A DNA stretch of 39,159 nucleotides from Nitrosomonas sp. Nm132. GTDB taxonomy: Bacteria > Pseudomonadota > Gammaproteobacteria > Burkholderiales > Nitrosomonadaceae. Within the stretch, counting starts at the first letter, position 1, and the number at the start of each line of letters is the position of its first letter. The position numbers and the translations under genes are program-made. Positions 28,294 to 37,305 of the stretch are shown piece by piece. The stretch spans positions 1 through 39,159 of the forward strand of contig NZ_FNDH01000024.1 of NCBI RefSeq assembly GCF_900100485.1, in the 5' to 3' direction. The notes beneath the pieces are model-generated. The model was not told the DNA's origin and did not search any database. It worked only from the letters and a program-made list of their open reading frames with translations.

Positions 28294-28932
28294 TTAACTC
28301 AGGTTTGCAGCGGCGAATTCCCAATTGATCAATTTATCAAGAATCGTATTGACATAATCAGGTCGTCGATTCTGATAGTCCAGATAATAGGCATGTTCCC
28401 AAACATCAATGGTTAACAACGGTCTGATGTTTTTTGTAAGTGGAGAATCAGCATTACTGGTTTTGGCGATGGCGAGTTTATCGCCTTCCTGCACCAGCCA
28501 GGCCCAACCACTGCCAAATTGTGTTACGGCTGCATTAGCAAACTCCTTTTTACAGGCGTCTACACTGCCAAATGAAGCTTCGATTTTTTGTTTCAAAGCC
28601 GTGGGAGGTTCACCACCACCCTTGGGACTGAGGCTATGCCAGTAAAACATATGATTCCAGACTTGTGCAGCATTATTGAAAATACCTGCTTTATCTGCCT
28701 GACCAGCCGTAGCGGTGATGATTTTTTCCAGTGATTGCCCTGCAAATACAGTATCTGCAACGAGTTTGTTTAAATTATCCACGTATGCCTTGTGATGCTT
28801 GCCATAGTGGAAGCTCAGGGTATGAGCAGAGATAACCGGTTCCAATGCATTATCTGCATAGGGCAGGGGGGCCAGTACGTAAGTGCTGCCAGATTGTGCG
28901 GTTTGAGAAAAATTTTCCAGATGATTGCTCAT
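28294..28932 (-). CDS. sodB: Superoxide dismutase, Fe/Mn family (probably Fe type)
   Basis: Superoxide dismutase converts superoxide to oxygen and peroxide. The metal ligands are H42 (in SFHYGKHH), H94 (in [11 protein letters not shown]), D176 and H180 (in [11 protein letters not shown]), counting from the ATG at 28932. The [13 protein letters not shown] sequence suggests iron. AAGGAAG precedes this ATG; a longer in-frame start at 28971 would add 13 residues without support. Its 212 residues include a somewhat longer N-terminus than E. coli SodB (about 15 residues). No signal peptide is evident, so it is cytoplasmic. Confidence 0.95.
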   Translation of the reverse strand: MSNHLENFSQTAQSGSTYVLAPLPYADNALEPVISAHTLSFHYGKHHKAYVDNLNKLVADTVFAGQSLEKIITATAGQADKAGIFNNAAQVWNHMFYWHSLSPKGGGEPPTALKQKIEASFGSVDACKKEFANAAVTQFGSGWAWLVQEGDKLAIAKTSNADSPLTKNIRPLLTIDVWEHAYYLDYQNRRPDYVNTILDKLINWEFAAANLS

Positions 28933-29025
28933 TTTTCTTCCTTTAAAAATAAAATTGAATAAAGAAGTCATTAGCGTATGAATAATGATTGATTAAGAAA
29001 AAATATTATCCGAAGTCACAATAAA

Positions 29026-29460
29026 TTACTCGGTGTTATTTTTTGCTTCAGTACTAAATGTTACTTGATTGTACCCGGCAAGCCGAGCGGCTTCCATGAT
29101 TGTTATGACAGATTGGTGAGTAGCTTTTGCATCTGCATTGATAATGATAACCGGATTTTTCTCATCCTTGGCAGCAGCTTGTAATTCATCACGTAATCCT
29201 TCAATGCTGGAAAAGGTTATCGGCACCAGGTTAATGGTGTAGCTGCCCGCTGCACTCACTGTAACATCGATGGTATTAGGTTGTTTGATATTTTTGTCAA
29301 TTTCTGTGGCGGTTGCTTCTGGTAGCGTGATCTCGAGTTCGGCAAATTTTGAGTATGTCGTGGTAATCACCAGAAAAATCAGGATGACCAGCAGTACATC
29401 GATCATGGGGACAAGATTGATCTCTGGTTCTTCTTTTTTTTGACCGCGTTGAAAATTCAT
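29026..29460 (-). CDS. ExbD/TolR-family biopolymer transport protein
   Basis: The 144-residue protein has a short cytoplasmic N-terminus (MNFQRGQKKEEPEINLVP), one membrane helix (about 18-38) starting with the conserved Asp of PMIDVLLVILIFLVI (D21), and a periplasmic C-terminal domain of the ExbD/TolR type. Such proteins work with an ExbB/TolQ partner to couple proton flow to TonB or Tol function. No partner gene is adjacent on either side: purE is divergent and sodB follows. The function is therefore assigned to the family only; whether it is ExbD or TolR is open. Confidence 0.9.
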   Translation of the reverse strand: MNFQRGQKKEEPEINLVPMIDVLLVILIFLVITTTYSKFAELEITLPEATATEIDKNIKQPNTIDVTVSAAGSYTINLVPITFSSIEGLRDELQAAAKDEKNPVIIINADAKATHQSVITIMEAARLAGYNQVTFSTEAKNNTE

Positions 29461-29617
29461 AGGGTTGTTTATTGCCAGTTAATGCATTCCATACAGATGA
29501 GGTTACCACAAGACACGGCGTAAACTGTTAAAACATCCGGCTTGAAAACCAAATTCTAGTTTATTATTACCGCTTTCGTCATCTTCAATGATTTTTTAAT
29601 ACATTATTCCGTTCTGA

Positions 29618-30109
29618 ATGGATAATCCATTAGTAAGTGTTGTCATGGGCAGTAGCAGTGACTGGAGTGTCATGCAACATGCTGTCCAGGTTCTCAAGGA
29701 TTTTAATATTTCACACGAAACTTTGATCGTTTCAGCGCATCGCACGCCGGATCGCATGTTTGAGTTTGCCGAAACAGCAATAAAACGTGGCATACAGTGC
29801 ATTATTGCAGGGGCGGGAGGCGCTGCGCATTTACCTGGCATGATCGCTGCCAAAACGACCTTGCCGGTACTCGGTGTGCCGGTGACTTCCAAGCAGCTGC
29901 AAGGCGTTGATTCGCTTCTTTCCATTGTTCAAATGCCCAAAGGTGTTCCGGTTGCCACTTTTGCCATTGGGGAAGCGGGCGCAGCTAATGCTGGACTCTT
30001 TGCAGTCGCATTGCTGGCGATCGGTAACAGAGCACTTGCGGAGCATCTCGAATCATTTCGTGCAGCTCAAGCCGCTTCAGTTGCTGCTATGACATTGCCT
30101 GAATCATGA
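29618..30109 (+). CDS. purE: N5-carboxyaminoimidazole ribonucleotide mutase
   Basis: Class I PurE isomerises N5-CAIR to CAIR in purine synthesis. The 163-residue sequence contains [12 protein letters not shown] (residues 7-18), [11 protein letters not shown] with its catalytic His, [13 protein letters not shown] and [19 protein letters not shown]. It shares ATGA with purK, so the two are translationally coupled. It is transcribed away from exbD, with a shared 157-base promoter region that shows no clear consensus elements. Confidence 0.97.
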   Translation: MDNPLVSVVMGSSSDWSVMQHAVQVLKDFNISHETLIVSAHRTPDRMFEFAETAIKRGIQCIIAGAGGAAHLPGMIAAKTTLPVLGVPVTSKQLQGVDSLLSIVQMPKGVPVATFAIGEAGAANAGLFAVALLAIGNRALAEHLESFRAAQAASVAAMTLPES

Positions 30110-31242
30110 GCAGCATTATGCCGGGTGCGATGCTTGGCCTGCTGGGCGGAGGACAGCTTGGACGCATGTTTACCATGGCCGCTCAGAGCATGGGTTATCG
30201 CGTCACTGTTTTGGATCCTTCTGAGGACAGCCCTGCTGGCAATATTGCAGAGCGACATTTGTGCGCGGATTACCATGATCCTGATGCTTTGCGCGAATTG
30301 AGCGCTACCTGCGCAGGGGTGACCACAGAATTTGAGAATGTGCCTGCTGAGGCGCTGCAGTTTCTGGAGCAACATTGCGTTGTGAGTCCTCATGCACGGA
30401 GTGTTTCCATTGCACAAAACCGGATGCTGGAAAAACAGTTTTTGGCAGCAAATGGTTTCTCTGTTGCTCCGTTTATGGTTATCCGCAATAGCGATGATTT
30501 GTCGGGTGAGATCAACGCAGCATTTTTTCCTGGTATCCTTAAGGTCAGCCAGTTTGGCTATGATGGCAAAGGGCAGGTGAGAATAGATGCTCCCCATGAA
30601 CTGATGGATGCCTTCGCAAGCCTACAACAACAGCCTTGTGTGCTGGAACAATTATTGCCACTTGCTTGTGAGATTTCCGTGATCGTTGCACGTGGCTTTG
30701 ATGACGAGATCAGTCTGTTTCCGGTAGCAGAAAATCACCATTCGCAAGGTATTCTCGATATGAGTATCATTCCTGCGAGGATACCGGAAAAGATTGCCCA
30801 ACAAGCCAGAAAAATGGCCACAGAGGTGGCGGTCAAGCTTGATTACCGCGGCGTGCTCTGTATCGAGTTCTTTGTACTTGCCGATGGCCGGTTACTCATC
30901 AATGAAATTGCACCTCGCCCGCACAACAGTGGTCACTATACGCTCGATGCCTGCATCACTTCCCAATTTGAGCAGCAAGTGCGCATTCTGTGCCGATTGC
31001 CGCAGGGCGATACGGCGCTGCTCACACCCGCCGTGATGGTGAATTTACTGGGAGACCTGTGGCGATCGAGAGAGCTTGATTGGCGCAAGGTGTTACGTAA
31101 TCCTACTGCCAAGCTGCATTTGTACGGTAAACGAGAGGCGAGATCAGGCAGAAAAATGGGACATTTCACTGTTCTTGCCGAAACGATTGAACAGGCTTTG
31201 CGGCAAGCTGAGGCCATCAAGGCGTCATTAAGAAATGACTGA
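30106..31242 (+). CDS. purK: N5-carboxyaminoimidazole ribonucleotide synthase
   Basis: PurK is an ATP-grasp ligase that carboxylates AIR with bicarbonate, feeding PurE. The N-terminal [20 protein letters not shown] is the family nucleotide-fold signature (residues 10-29). The ATP-grasp core includes [35 protein letters not shown] and [20 protein letters not shown]. Its 378 residues are normal. The start overlaps purE by four bases. purC follows after 39 bases. Confidence 0.97.
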   Translation: MSSIMPGAMLGLLGGGQLGRMFTMAAQSMGYRVTVLDPSEDSPAGNIAERHLCADYHDPDALRELSATCAGVTTEFENVPAEALQFLEQHCVVSPHARSVSIAQNRMLEKQFLAANGFSVAPFMVIRNSDDLSGEINAAFFPGILKVSQFGYDGKGQVRIDAPHELMDAFASLQQQPCVLEQLLPLACEISVIVARGFDDEISLFPVAENHHSQGILDMSIIPARIPEKIAQQARKMATEVAVKLDYRGVLCIEFFVLADGRLLINEIAPRPHNSGHYTLDACITSQFEQQVRILCRLPQGDTALLTPAVMVNLLGDLWRSRELDWRKVLRNPTAKLHLYGKREARSGRKMGHFTVLAETIEQALRQAEAIKASLRND

Positions 31243-31281
31243 CTTAATCTTTTCCTGAAATTTAATCAGAATCTACATTCC

Positions 31282-32178
31282 ATGAGCGATTCAATGGCCT
31301 TATTTGAAACCCACATAAAAACCCTGCCTTTGCTGCACCGCGGCAAAGTGCGCGATATTTATGCCGTCGATCAAGATAAATTATTAATTGTCCAGACAGA
31401 TCGCCTATCAGCATTCGATGTGGTGCTGCCAACAGCGGTGCCAGGAAAAGGCAAGGTGCTGACGCAATTATCTAATTTCTGGTTTGAGAAACTAAACCAC
31501 ATCCTGCCCAATCATTTGACGGGTATTCTGCCTGAGTCAGTGGTGTCACAGGAAGAGCGCGCGCAGGTGGTCGATCGTGCCTTTGTCGTCAAACGACTCA
31601 AGCCTTTGCCGATAGAAGCGATCGTGCGAGGTTATATTGTAGGCTCGGGCTGGAAGGATTATCAGCGAACAGGCGCTATCAGTGGCATTACGCTGCCTCG
31701 GGGTTTGCAGGAAGCGGAAAAATTACCTGCTGGTGCCATTTTTACGCCTTCAACCAAGGCGATGGCGGGTGAACATGATGAAAACATTTCGTTTGACGAA
31801 TGCGAACAATTGCTGGGGCAAACGCTGGCTGCAGAAGTGCGCAGCAAAGCCATCGCACTGTATACTGAGGCCGCCGATTATGCTGCGACTCGAGGCGTGA
31901 TCATCGCCGATACCAAATTCGAATTTGGTCAAGATCATGCAGGCAATCTTTATTTGATCGATGAAGTATTGACGCCAGATTCATCACGTTTCTGGCCGTC
32001 TGATCAGTATCAGCCCGGAAAAAATCCACCGAGCTACGATAAACAGTTTGTTCGTGATTGGCTGGAGCAACTTAAGTGGAACAAACAACCGCCTGCGCCC
32101 GTTATTCCGAATGACATTCTCGCGCAAACGGTGAAACGATATCATGAAGCATTACGCCGGTTGACTGAAAGCCTGTAA
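31282..32178 (+). CDS. purC: SAICAR synthetase (phosphoribosylaminoimidazole-succinocarboxamide synthase)
   Basis: PurC joins CAIR and aspartate with ATP, the step after PurE. The 298-residue form is the longer type, with [53 protein letters not shown], and the C-terminal [19 protein letters not shown] and [13 protein letters not shown]. Together purE-purK-purC encode three consecutive pathway steps. Its stop lies eight bases from the convergent TSUP gene, with no clear terminator between. Confidence 0.97.
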   Translation: MSDSMALFETHIKTLPLLHRGKVRDIYAVDQDKLLIVQTDRLSAFDVVLPTAVPGKGKVLTQLSNFWFEKLNHILPNHLTGILPESVVSQEERAQVVDRAFVVKRLKPLPIEAIVRGYIVGSGWKDYQRTGAISGITLPRGLQEAEKLPAGAIFTPSTKAMAGEHDENISFDECEQLLGQTLAAEVRSKAIALYTEAADYAATRGVIIADTKFEFGQDHAGNLYLIDEVLTPDSSRFWPSDQYQPGKNPPSYDKQFVRDWLEQLKWNKQPPAPVIPNDILAQTVKRYHEALRRLTESL

Positions 32179-32186
32179 ATTTATTT

Positions 32187-32996
32187 TTATTGAAAAAGGT
32201 TGAGCAGCATTTTAGTCCCCAGGAAATAAAGCAGTATCACAAATATTTTTCTGAGCGTCGCCGATTGCATGCTATGCGTAACTCTGGCGCCCAGTGGAGC
32301 AGTGAGCATGCTCGCTATGGCAATCCAGCCAAGTGCGGGTAGATAAACATAGCCCAAGCTAGAGTCGGGTAGGGATTGTGCTTGTAACATGCCATTGATG
32401 ATATAACCAAGCGTACCTGCTACTGCAATCGGAAAACCCACTGCAGCAGCCGTTCCAATCGCATATTGAAGCTTGACATTGCACATGGAAAGGAACGGTA
32501 CAGTCAATAATCCCCCTCCTATCGCGACTAAGCTGGATAGCACGCCTATCAGGCTGCCCACTACAATCATCCCAACTTTGCCAGGCAAGACGTGACTGGA
32601 AGTAGGCCTAATTTTTAGCCACATCTGGGTTGCGGCATAATAAATGAAGATAACGAAGATAATGCCCAATGCCTGGGTAGACAGTGATCCGGCAAGCGTG
32701 GAGCCAACCAGCGTCCCCAGAATAATGCCTGGAGAAAGATACTTGACGATCCACCAGTTAACTGCGCCATGCGCATGATGCATGCGCAGACTGGCAAGCG
32801 AAGTGAAAACAATGGTCGCCATGGTAGTGCCTAGCGCGAGATGCAGAATGCGCTCAGGCGGAAAATCCTGTGCTGTAAAGATAAAAGTAAGTGCCGGCAC
32901 CATGACCAGGCCACCGCCAATTCCCAGCAGGCCGGCGAGAAAACCGATCGTCCCTCCTAGCAATAGATAAACCAGCCACCATTCCATGCCGTTCAA
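32187..32996 (-). CDS. TSUP (TauE/SafE) family membrane permease
   Basis: The 269-residue protein is highly hydrophobic, with about eight membrane segments in two halves. Each half begins with a glycine-rich motif: GFLAGLLGIGGGLVMVPAL (residues 18-36) and GSLIGVLSSLVAIGGGLLTV in the second half, the duplicated TSUP hallmark. Members export or import sulfite, sulfonates or other small organic anions. The substrate cannot be told from sequence, and no sulfur-metabolism gene is nearby. Confidence 0.9.
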   Translation of the reverse strand: MNGMEWWLVYLLLGGTIGFLAGLLGIGGGLVMVPALTFIFTAQDFPPERILHLALGTTMATIVFTSLASLRMHHAHGAVNWWIVKYLSPGIILGTLVGSTLAGSLSTQALGIIFVIFIYYAATQMWLKIRPTSSHVLPGKVGMIVVGSLIGVLSSLVAIGGGLLTVPFLSMCNVKLQYAIGTAAAVGFPIAVAGTLGYIINGMLQAQSLPDSSLGYVYLPALGWIAIASMLTAPLGARVTHSMQSATLRKIFVILLYFLGTKMLLNLFQ

Positions 32997-33063
32997 CCCA
33001 GTTCTTTAGCCTGAGCTTTTAATGATAAAAATAACATCGATGTGAGTAATGAAAATAACAACT

Positions 33064-33519
33064 TTATAAGATACTCACAATAAATGCCCATTCTGTCGGG
33101 TCGACCGGCGTAATCGATAAGCGGTTGCCTTTTTGCAGGATTCTCATGTTGGCGAGTTCAGGATAGCTTCTCAATTCCTTGATGGAAATCAGGCGGGTTT
33201 TTTGGGCGAGTGTGACCTCAACATTAAACCATCGTGGATTTTCTGGTGTAGCCTTGGGATCGTAGTATTTGCTTTGGGGATCGAATTGTGTGGCATCGGG
33301 ATAAGCAAGCTTGGAAACTGTCGTGATGCCAACAACGCCGGGTTCGGCGCAACTGGAATGATAGAAAAACGCCTGATCGCCAATCTGCATTTGATTACGC
33401 ATAAAATTGCGCGCTTGATAATTTCTTATCCCATCCCAGGCAACGGTCTGCCCGGGTCTTGCAGCCAGATCATCGATGCTGACTTCTGTTGGCTCTGATT
33501 TCATTAGCCAGTAACGCAT
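33064..33519 (-). CDS. EVE-domain protein
   Basis: The 151-residue product starts MRYWLMKSEPTEVSIDDLAA and contains WDGIRNYQARNFMRNQMQIG and AFFYHSSCAEPGVVGI, the defining EVE motifs. EVE is a PUA-like fold thought to bind modified bases in RNA or DNA. Stand-alone EVE proteins of this kind are common in Proteobacteria, with unknown targets. It sits between the TSUP gene and the integrase scar and shows no sign of transfer itself. Confidence 0.92.
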   Translation of the reverse strand: MRYWLMKSEPTEVSIDDLAARPGQTVAWDGIRNYQARNFMRNQMQIGDQAFFYHSSCAEPGVVGITTVSKLAYPDATQFDPQSKYYDPKATPENPRWFNVEVTLAQKTRLISIKELRSYPELANMRILQKGNRLSITPVDPTEWAFIVSIL

Positions 33520-33661
33520 ATATACTCCATCTTATTCCTAATTAGTTTCATTTGTCTCATTATTGCTTGATTTTCTGGTAATACATTGTCTCGATTATTC
33601 CGGTATTGCCCATTAGAATCCCACCCATATTCCCCCCAAAGATCCCACCCAAGGAGAGTCC

Positions 33662-34127
33662 ATGGGAAAACTATCTACTGTGAGTTGTGAGGCCGTGAAG
33701 CCTGATCCAGAACGCGATCGCTTATTAGGTGATGGCGATGCACTGTTTCTACGGATAAGGCCACATGGAACCCAAACATGGATAATCGAATATGAATTTC
33801 AGGGAAAGCGAACAAAATACACTATGGGGAGGTATTCTCGCCAGTCAGCACCAGGTGAAAGTATATCCGATTGGCTAAAGCATGGTCAGCAAACACTCAC
33901 CCAGGCTCGATCTATCGCCGGATGCTGGAAAGCTGTTAGGCGAACTGGGCACGATCCGGTTGCAGAATGGGAGGCGGTATTAGCTGAGGAGCGAGAAATT
34001 GCAGCAGCGAAGCAAGCGGCTTTGGAAGCTGAGGCTGCATTGCCGATCTTCAACGAAGCTGCCGAGTTATTCATGAAGAAGATCAGAACAGGAAAAAAGA
34101 GTGCTCCCTCGACTTGTTATCGACTTA
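33662..34127 (+). pseudogene. Tyrosine-recombinase integrase, N-terminal fragment interrupted by an IS
   Basis: About 155 residues remain: an arm-binding (DUF4102) domain (LGDGDALFLRIRPHGTQTW ... YTMGRYSRQSA, residues 21-62) and the start of a core-binding domain (FNEAAELFMKKIRTGKKSAP). The catalytic C-terminal domain is absent. The reading frame runs to 34174, but from 34128 the DNA matches the end of an IS5-type element, so the last 15 residues are IS-encoded. Such integrases drive genomic islands, so this marks an old island or its scar. It starts at ATG 33662 after AAGGAGAG. No tRNA gene is visible upstream. Confidence 0.85.
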
Positions 34128-34385
34128 GAAGTTATCTTGAAAAATCATACACGTTTAGCCACAGCCAGCCTTAGCATTGCGATACGCACCATGTTTGCAG
34201 CGCTACGGGTACGAATCTCATGACCCTTGGACAATCGCCTGAAATTTCCCAGCCAAGCGCTTGCTCGACAAAGTTGGCAATAGCGCCCCGATAGCTTGCA
34301 TCACCAGAGAAGGCGCTCACAGCCTACGGAATAAATCGGCCGCAGTATGTGCGTTGCCGTACAGAAAGTGAATGTGTCGCGGATT
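34128..34385 (-). mobile_element. Remnant of an IS5-type element, 3' part
   Basis: Read on the minus strand this gives FSGDASYRGAIANFVEQALG, then after a frame change [18 protein letters not shown] and RIAMLRLAVAKRV, ending in a TGA at 34145-34147. This is the C-terminus of an IS5-family transposase related to that at 1-168. The end GAAGTTATCTTGAAAAAT (34128-34145) resembles the GAAGCTGTCTGGCAAAAC repeat of the window-edge element, and TTA (34125-34127) just outside fits a TNA target. Upstream coding is broken by a stop and deletions and fades out near 34385. The other terminus is missing. Confidence 0.75.
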
Positions 34386-34401
34386 AACAATACATATCAA
34401 G

Positions 34402-34501
34402 TATACTCATCGTACTTCAAAATTTGGCAGTTATCTTCTCCCGCTGGGAGAAGGTCGGATGAGGGATGATAAAAACCGAATTTTGAAGTGTGATGAGTAT
34501 A
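34402..34501. repeat. 100-bp palindromic MITE-like element
   Basis: The arms TATACTCATC...ACTTCAAAATT (34402-34427) and AATTTTGAAGT...GATGAGTATA (34476-34501) are near-perfect inverted copies with a few mismatches. The centre carries CTTCTCCCGCTGGGAGAAGG, itself a hairpin. TA flanks lie at both ends. It has no coding sequence and is unrelated to the 163-bp MITE. The pattern suits a Tc1/IS630-type MITE or a large REP-like element. Confidence 0.8.
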
Positions 34502-34528
34502 AGAGAATATTCATTGGACTAACTTTTT

Positions 34529-34993
34529 ATGGTGACTCAACCATCAAAATTCTGGTCTGCCGCGCTTTATGCAGGCATCACTGCGGGGGTATTCTCGACC
34601 GTTGTGCAGATCCTGCTCTGGTGGGCATTCTGGGATGTACTGCCTTCGATTTTATATCGGGATGCCCGTTTTGCTGCAGCGATCATATTGGGGCAGGGGG
34701 TGTTACCCCCGCCAGCGACACTGGATTGGCAGGTTATGTTCATTGCGACAGGGATCCACTCTGGCCTTTCAATCATCTACGCGATAGCCCTCTCCTGGCT
34801 GATTCGCCACCTTGACTTAAAAACCTCGCTGATCGCTGGCAGCTTATATGGTTTGGGAGTATTCGTCATTAACATGTACGGCTTTGTCATCATTTTCCCG
34901 TGGTTTGTTGATACGCGGGATTGGATTACGGTGGCTGCGCATGTTGTATTCGGTGTTTCTGCCGCAGTGGTGTATAAGATATTATCCGAGTGA
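34529..34993 (+). CDS. Small integral membrane protein of unknown function
   Basis: The 154-residue product has four likely membrane segments, at about 8-30, 66-92, 97-118 and 128-150, with conserved-looking motifs ILLWWAFWDVLPSILYRDAR and VFVINMYGFVIIFPWF. Homologues that I recall in other Betaproteobacteria are often labelled 'sodium:proline symporter', but four segments and 154 residues are far too short for that family, so the label should not be trusted. It starts at ATG 34529 with a poor ribosome binding site. It follows the palindromic element and precedes the convergent LysR gene. Confidence 0.75.
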   Translation: MVTQPSKFWSAALYAGITAGVFSTVVQILLWWAFWDVLPSILYRDARFAAAIILGQGVLPPPATLDWQVMFIATGIHSGLSIIYAIALSWLIRHLDLKTSLIAGSLYGLGVFVINMYGFVIIFPWFVDTRDWITVAAHVVFGVSAAVVYKILSE

Positions 34994-35034
34994 ACGATGG
35001 TGAATGGCGCAGTTTATTTTCTGCGCACCTGGGT

Positions 35035-35973
35035 TTAGCCCAGGTTCAGTAATGGATGTGACAGCAGGCGCTGCGTCATAAAATCGATCAGTGCTTTAAC
35101 CGCTGCGGGTTGATGTTTACGGGTAGGGTAAACCAGAAACAATTGATCGGTATCGACATCATGTTGTTCAAGAATATTCACCAATTGACCGGTCAGCACC
35201 TCAGCATGGCACATAAAAGGTGGCATCAAGGCAATGCCAGCGCCCGCCATTGCGGCATCTTTCATCACACTGTAATGATCCACACTCAGCTTGCCATGGA
35301 GTTGAATCTCAATGCAGCTGCTTGCTGCTTTTTTTGGGAAGTGGCAGGTAGCTCGAATGGTTTGCTGGTGGCTATGGCGAAACAGGATGCTTTCGTGTTT
35401 AATCAGCGCCTGCAATGTATCCGGGCAACCATGCTTGCCCAGATAATAAGGGCTCGCATAAAACTTGAGCGGTAATTTACCCAGTTTCTTGGCAACCAGA
35501 CTCGAATCCTGCAGTATCCCTGCACCCATGCGCAGCGCCAGATCAAATCCTTCCTCGATTAGATTGACCAGGCGTGAGGAGAGATCCACTTGCACATACA
35601 CTTGTGGATAGAGCTGCATGAAATCGGCAATCAGGCTACCCATGAAAAACATGCCAAACTCTACCGGCATGGTGATTTTCAAGTGCCCTTCGGGCTGCTC
35701 ATGCATATTTCTGATACGGCATAGCGTATCGCCAATTTGTTGCAACGAGGCATTGGCTTGCTGATATAACAGCTCACCTGCTTCCGTCAGCCGTAAGCTA
35801 CGCGTGGTGCGCTGAATCAGGCGAACGGCGAGATCATCCTCCAGGCGCTGGATTGCCCGGCTGATTGATGCTTTCGGCTGACTCAACTTACGCGCGGCTG
35901 CGCTGAATCCCCCTGCACGAATGACTTCTTCAAACATAGCCAGGTCGTTGAGGTTGATGTGACTAGGCAGCAT
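35035..35973 (-). CDS. LysR-family transcriptional regulator
   Basis: The 312-residue regulator (from the ATG at 35971-35973, behind GGAACG) has an N-terminal winged helix-turn-helix (LAMFEEVIRAGGFSAAARKL ... SRAIQRLEDDLAVRLIQR) and a LysR substrate-binding domain. An ATG 11 codons upstream (36004-36006) is possible but lacks a ribosome binding site. The LTEAGELLYQQA block is typical of the CrgA-like subgroup. It is divergent from doxX-pirin-osmC, and LysR regulators commonly control the neighbouring divergent operon, which suggests that it responds to an electrophile or oxidant. Confidence 0.92.
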   Translation of the reverse strand: MLPSHINLNDLAMFEEVIRAGGFSAAARKLSQPKASISRAIQRLEDDLAVRLIQRTTRSLRLTEAGELLYQQANASLQQIGDTLCRIRNMHEQPEGHLKITMPVEFGMFFMGSLIADFMQLYPQVYVQVDLSSRLVNLIEEGFDLALRMGAGILQDSSLVAKKLGKLPLKFYASPYYLGKHGCPDTLQALIKHESILFRHSHQQTIRATCHFPKKAASSCIEIQLHGKLSVDHYSVMKDAAMAGAGIALMPPFMCHAEVLTGQLVNILEQHDVDTDQLFLVYPTRKHQPAAVKALIDFMTQRLLSHPLLNLG

Positions 35974-35977
35974 TATC

Positions 35978-36042
35978 GTTCCATTATTAACAACAGTTCT
36001 TCTCATTTTAATTGACTTATCTGTTTTATGGAACAGTAGTAT
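35978..36042 (+). promoter_or_regulatory. Divergent LysR/doxX control region
   Basis: The 107-base gap contains a wide dyad, GTTCCAT (35978-35984) and ATGGAAC (36028-36034). It also holds a possible promoter for doxX: TTGACT at 36012-36017 and TAGTAT at 36037-36042, with a 19-base spacer. AACAG and CTGTT repeats lie inside the dyad. A LysR operator is plausible but unproven. Confidence 0.35.
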
Positions 36043-36080
36043 CGTATCGACTTTACAAGCTACTTTTGGAGAAAAAAATC

Positions 36081-36521
36081 ATGTTTCAAGTAATTCACAG
36101 TTCTGCAACCCGTTTCTTGACCCAACCCACTATTGCCAGTGTACTATTTCCATTGGCGCGAGTACTGATAGCATTCATTTTTGTCATGGCTGGTTATAAC
36201 AAGCTGGGTACGGGCTATGAAGGGACAGCGCAGTATATGGTCAACATGGGGGTGCCGGGATTTTTACTACCCTTAGCCATCGCACTGGAAATAGGCGGCG
36301 GTCTAGCCTTGATACTCGGTTGGCAAACACGCGTTGCAGCCCTCTTGCTGGCTGGATTTTCGGTGGTTACAGGTATTATTTTTCATAGCGGCTCAGCCGA
36401 TTCAATCCAGCAAGTCATGTTGATGAAAAATATCAGCATAGCAGGAGGCTTGCTGGTGCTTGCTCTGACTGGCGCTGGGCGCTTGTCGTTAGATCGCAAG
36501 CTCTACGGCGATGGCGTTTAA
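36081..36521 (+). CDS. DoxX-family membrane protein
   Basis: The 146-residue protein has four membrane helices. The DoxX motif is present early (LARVLIAFIFVMAGYNKL, residues 25-42), with LALEIGGGLALILGWQTRV in the third segment. The start at 36081 has a GGAG eight bases upstream; an in-frame ATG at 36012 would add 23 residues of promoter DNA. DoxX-like proteins are thought to support respiratory or thiol redox defence, but the biochemical role is not defined. It is the first gene of a doxX-pirin-osmC set. Confidence 0.88.
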   Translation: MFQVIHSSATRFLTQPTIASVLFPLARVLIAFIFVMAGYNKLGTGYEGTAQYMVNMGVPGFLLPLAIALEIGGGLALILGWQTRVAALLLAGFSVVTGIIFHSGSADSIQQVMLMKNISIAGGLLVLALTGAGRLSLDRKLYGDGV

Positions 36522-36547
36522 TTTTTTACAGAAAACAGGAGATTATC

Positions 36548-37270
36548 ATGTTAGAAGTCAGAACTGCTAACGCACGTGGTATCGCCAACCTGGGATGGTT
36601 ATATTCTCAGCATACGTTTTCGTTCGGTGATTATCACGATCCTAGCCAAATGGGTTTTTCGGATTTACGGGTAATCAACGATGACTGCGTGCAGCCCGCA
36701 CAGGGTTTTGGCACCCACCCTCACCATGATATGGAGATTTTCTCCTATGTACTCGAAGGCGCGCTCGAGCATCGCGATTCAATGGGAACTGGCTCAGTCA
36801 TTAACCCCGGTGATGTGCAGATGATGAGTGCCGGGAGCGGCGTTACTCACAGCGAATATAATCCTTCGGCGCATGAGCTGGCTCACTTTCTGCAGGTCTG
36901 GATTGTGCCCGATCGGCTGGGAGTGCAACCTCGCTATCAGCAACGCCATTTCGATGTGGCTGAGAAACGCGGCTGTCTGCGTTTGATTATTTCACCCAAT
37001 GGTGAAAATGGATCGCTTTCGGTATATCAGGATGCGCGTGTCTATGCGGGACTATTTGACGGCGATGAGGCATTTACCTTGAATCTGCCAGAAAACCGTC
37101 ATGCTTATGTGCATGTAGCACGTGGATCACTTGTACTGAACGGCCAGTATTTGAGTGCAGGCGATGGTGCACGGCTACGTGACGAACGTGAACTTAGCTT
37201 TAACCACGGTCTGGATGCTGAAGTGCTGGTATTCGATTTAAGACCAAAAGAGTTGCCAAATCAGGAATAA
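36548..37270 (+). CDS. Pirin-family cupin (possible quercetinase type)
   Basis: The 240-residue bicupin has the pirin metal site: H57 and H59 in GTHPHHDMEIFSYVLEG, and H101 and E103 in GSGVTHSEYNPS. The second cupin (about 140-235) has no obvious metal ligands, as is usual. Bacterial pirins of this YhhW type bind iron or other metals, and some oxidise quercetin. The ribosome binding site, CAGGAGATT, is strong. It lies 26 bases after doxX and 35 before osmC, so it is likely cotranscribed. Confidence 0.92.
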   Translation: MLEVRTANARGIANLGWLYSQHTFSFGDYHDPSQMGFSDLRVINDDCVQPAQGFGTHPHHDMEIFSYVLEGALEHRDSMGTGSVINPGDVQMMSAGSGVTHSEYNPSAHELAHFLQVWIVPDRLGVQPRYQQRHFDVAEKRGCLRLIISPNGENGSLSVYQDARVYAGLFDGDEAFTLNLPENRHAYVHVARGSLVLNGQYLSAGDGARLRDERELSFNHGLDAEVLVFDLRPKELPNQE

Positions 37271-37305
37271 TAACGATTGAATGAACACACAAAAAGGAAA
37301 TGAAT

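Noticed and set aside
30067..30597. 176-residue minus-strand frame over purE/purK
   Set aside because: It is antisense to purK, which has all its conserved motifs; it is a shadow frame.
33541..33661. tRNA gene or attachment site upstream of the integrase
   Set aside because: No tRNA-like cloverleaf or CCA-ending segment could be made out, and no duplicated att sequence was found near 34128-34528. The ATCCCACCCA-like short repeats are too small to call.
34372..34815. 147-residue frame starting in the palindromic repeat
   Set aside because: It reads through the inverted repeat and then overlaps the membrane protein at 34529 in another frame; it has a Cys-rich, motif-free product.
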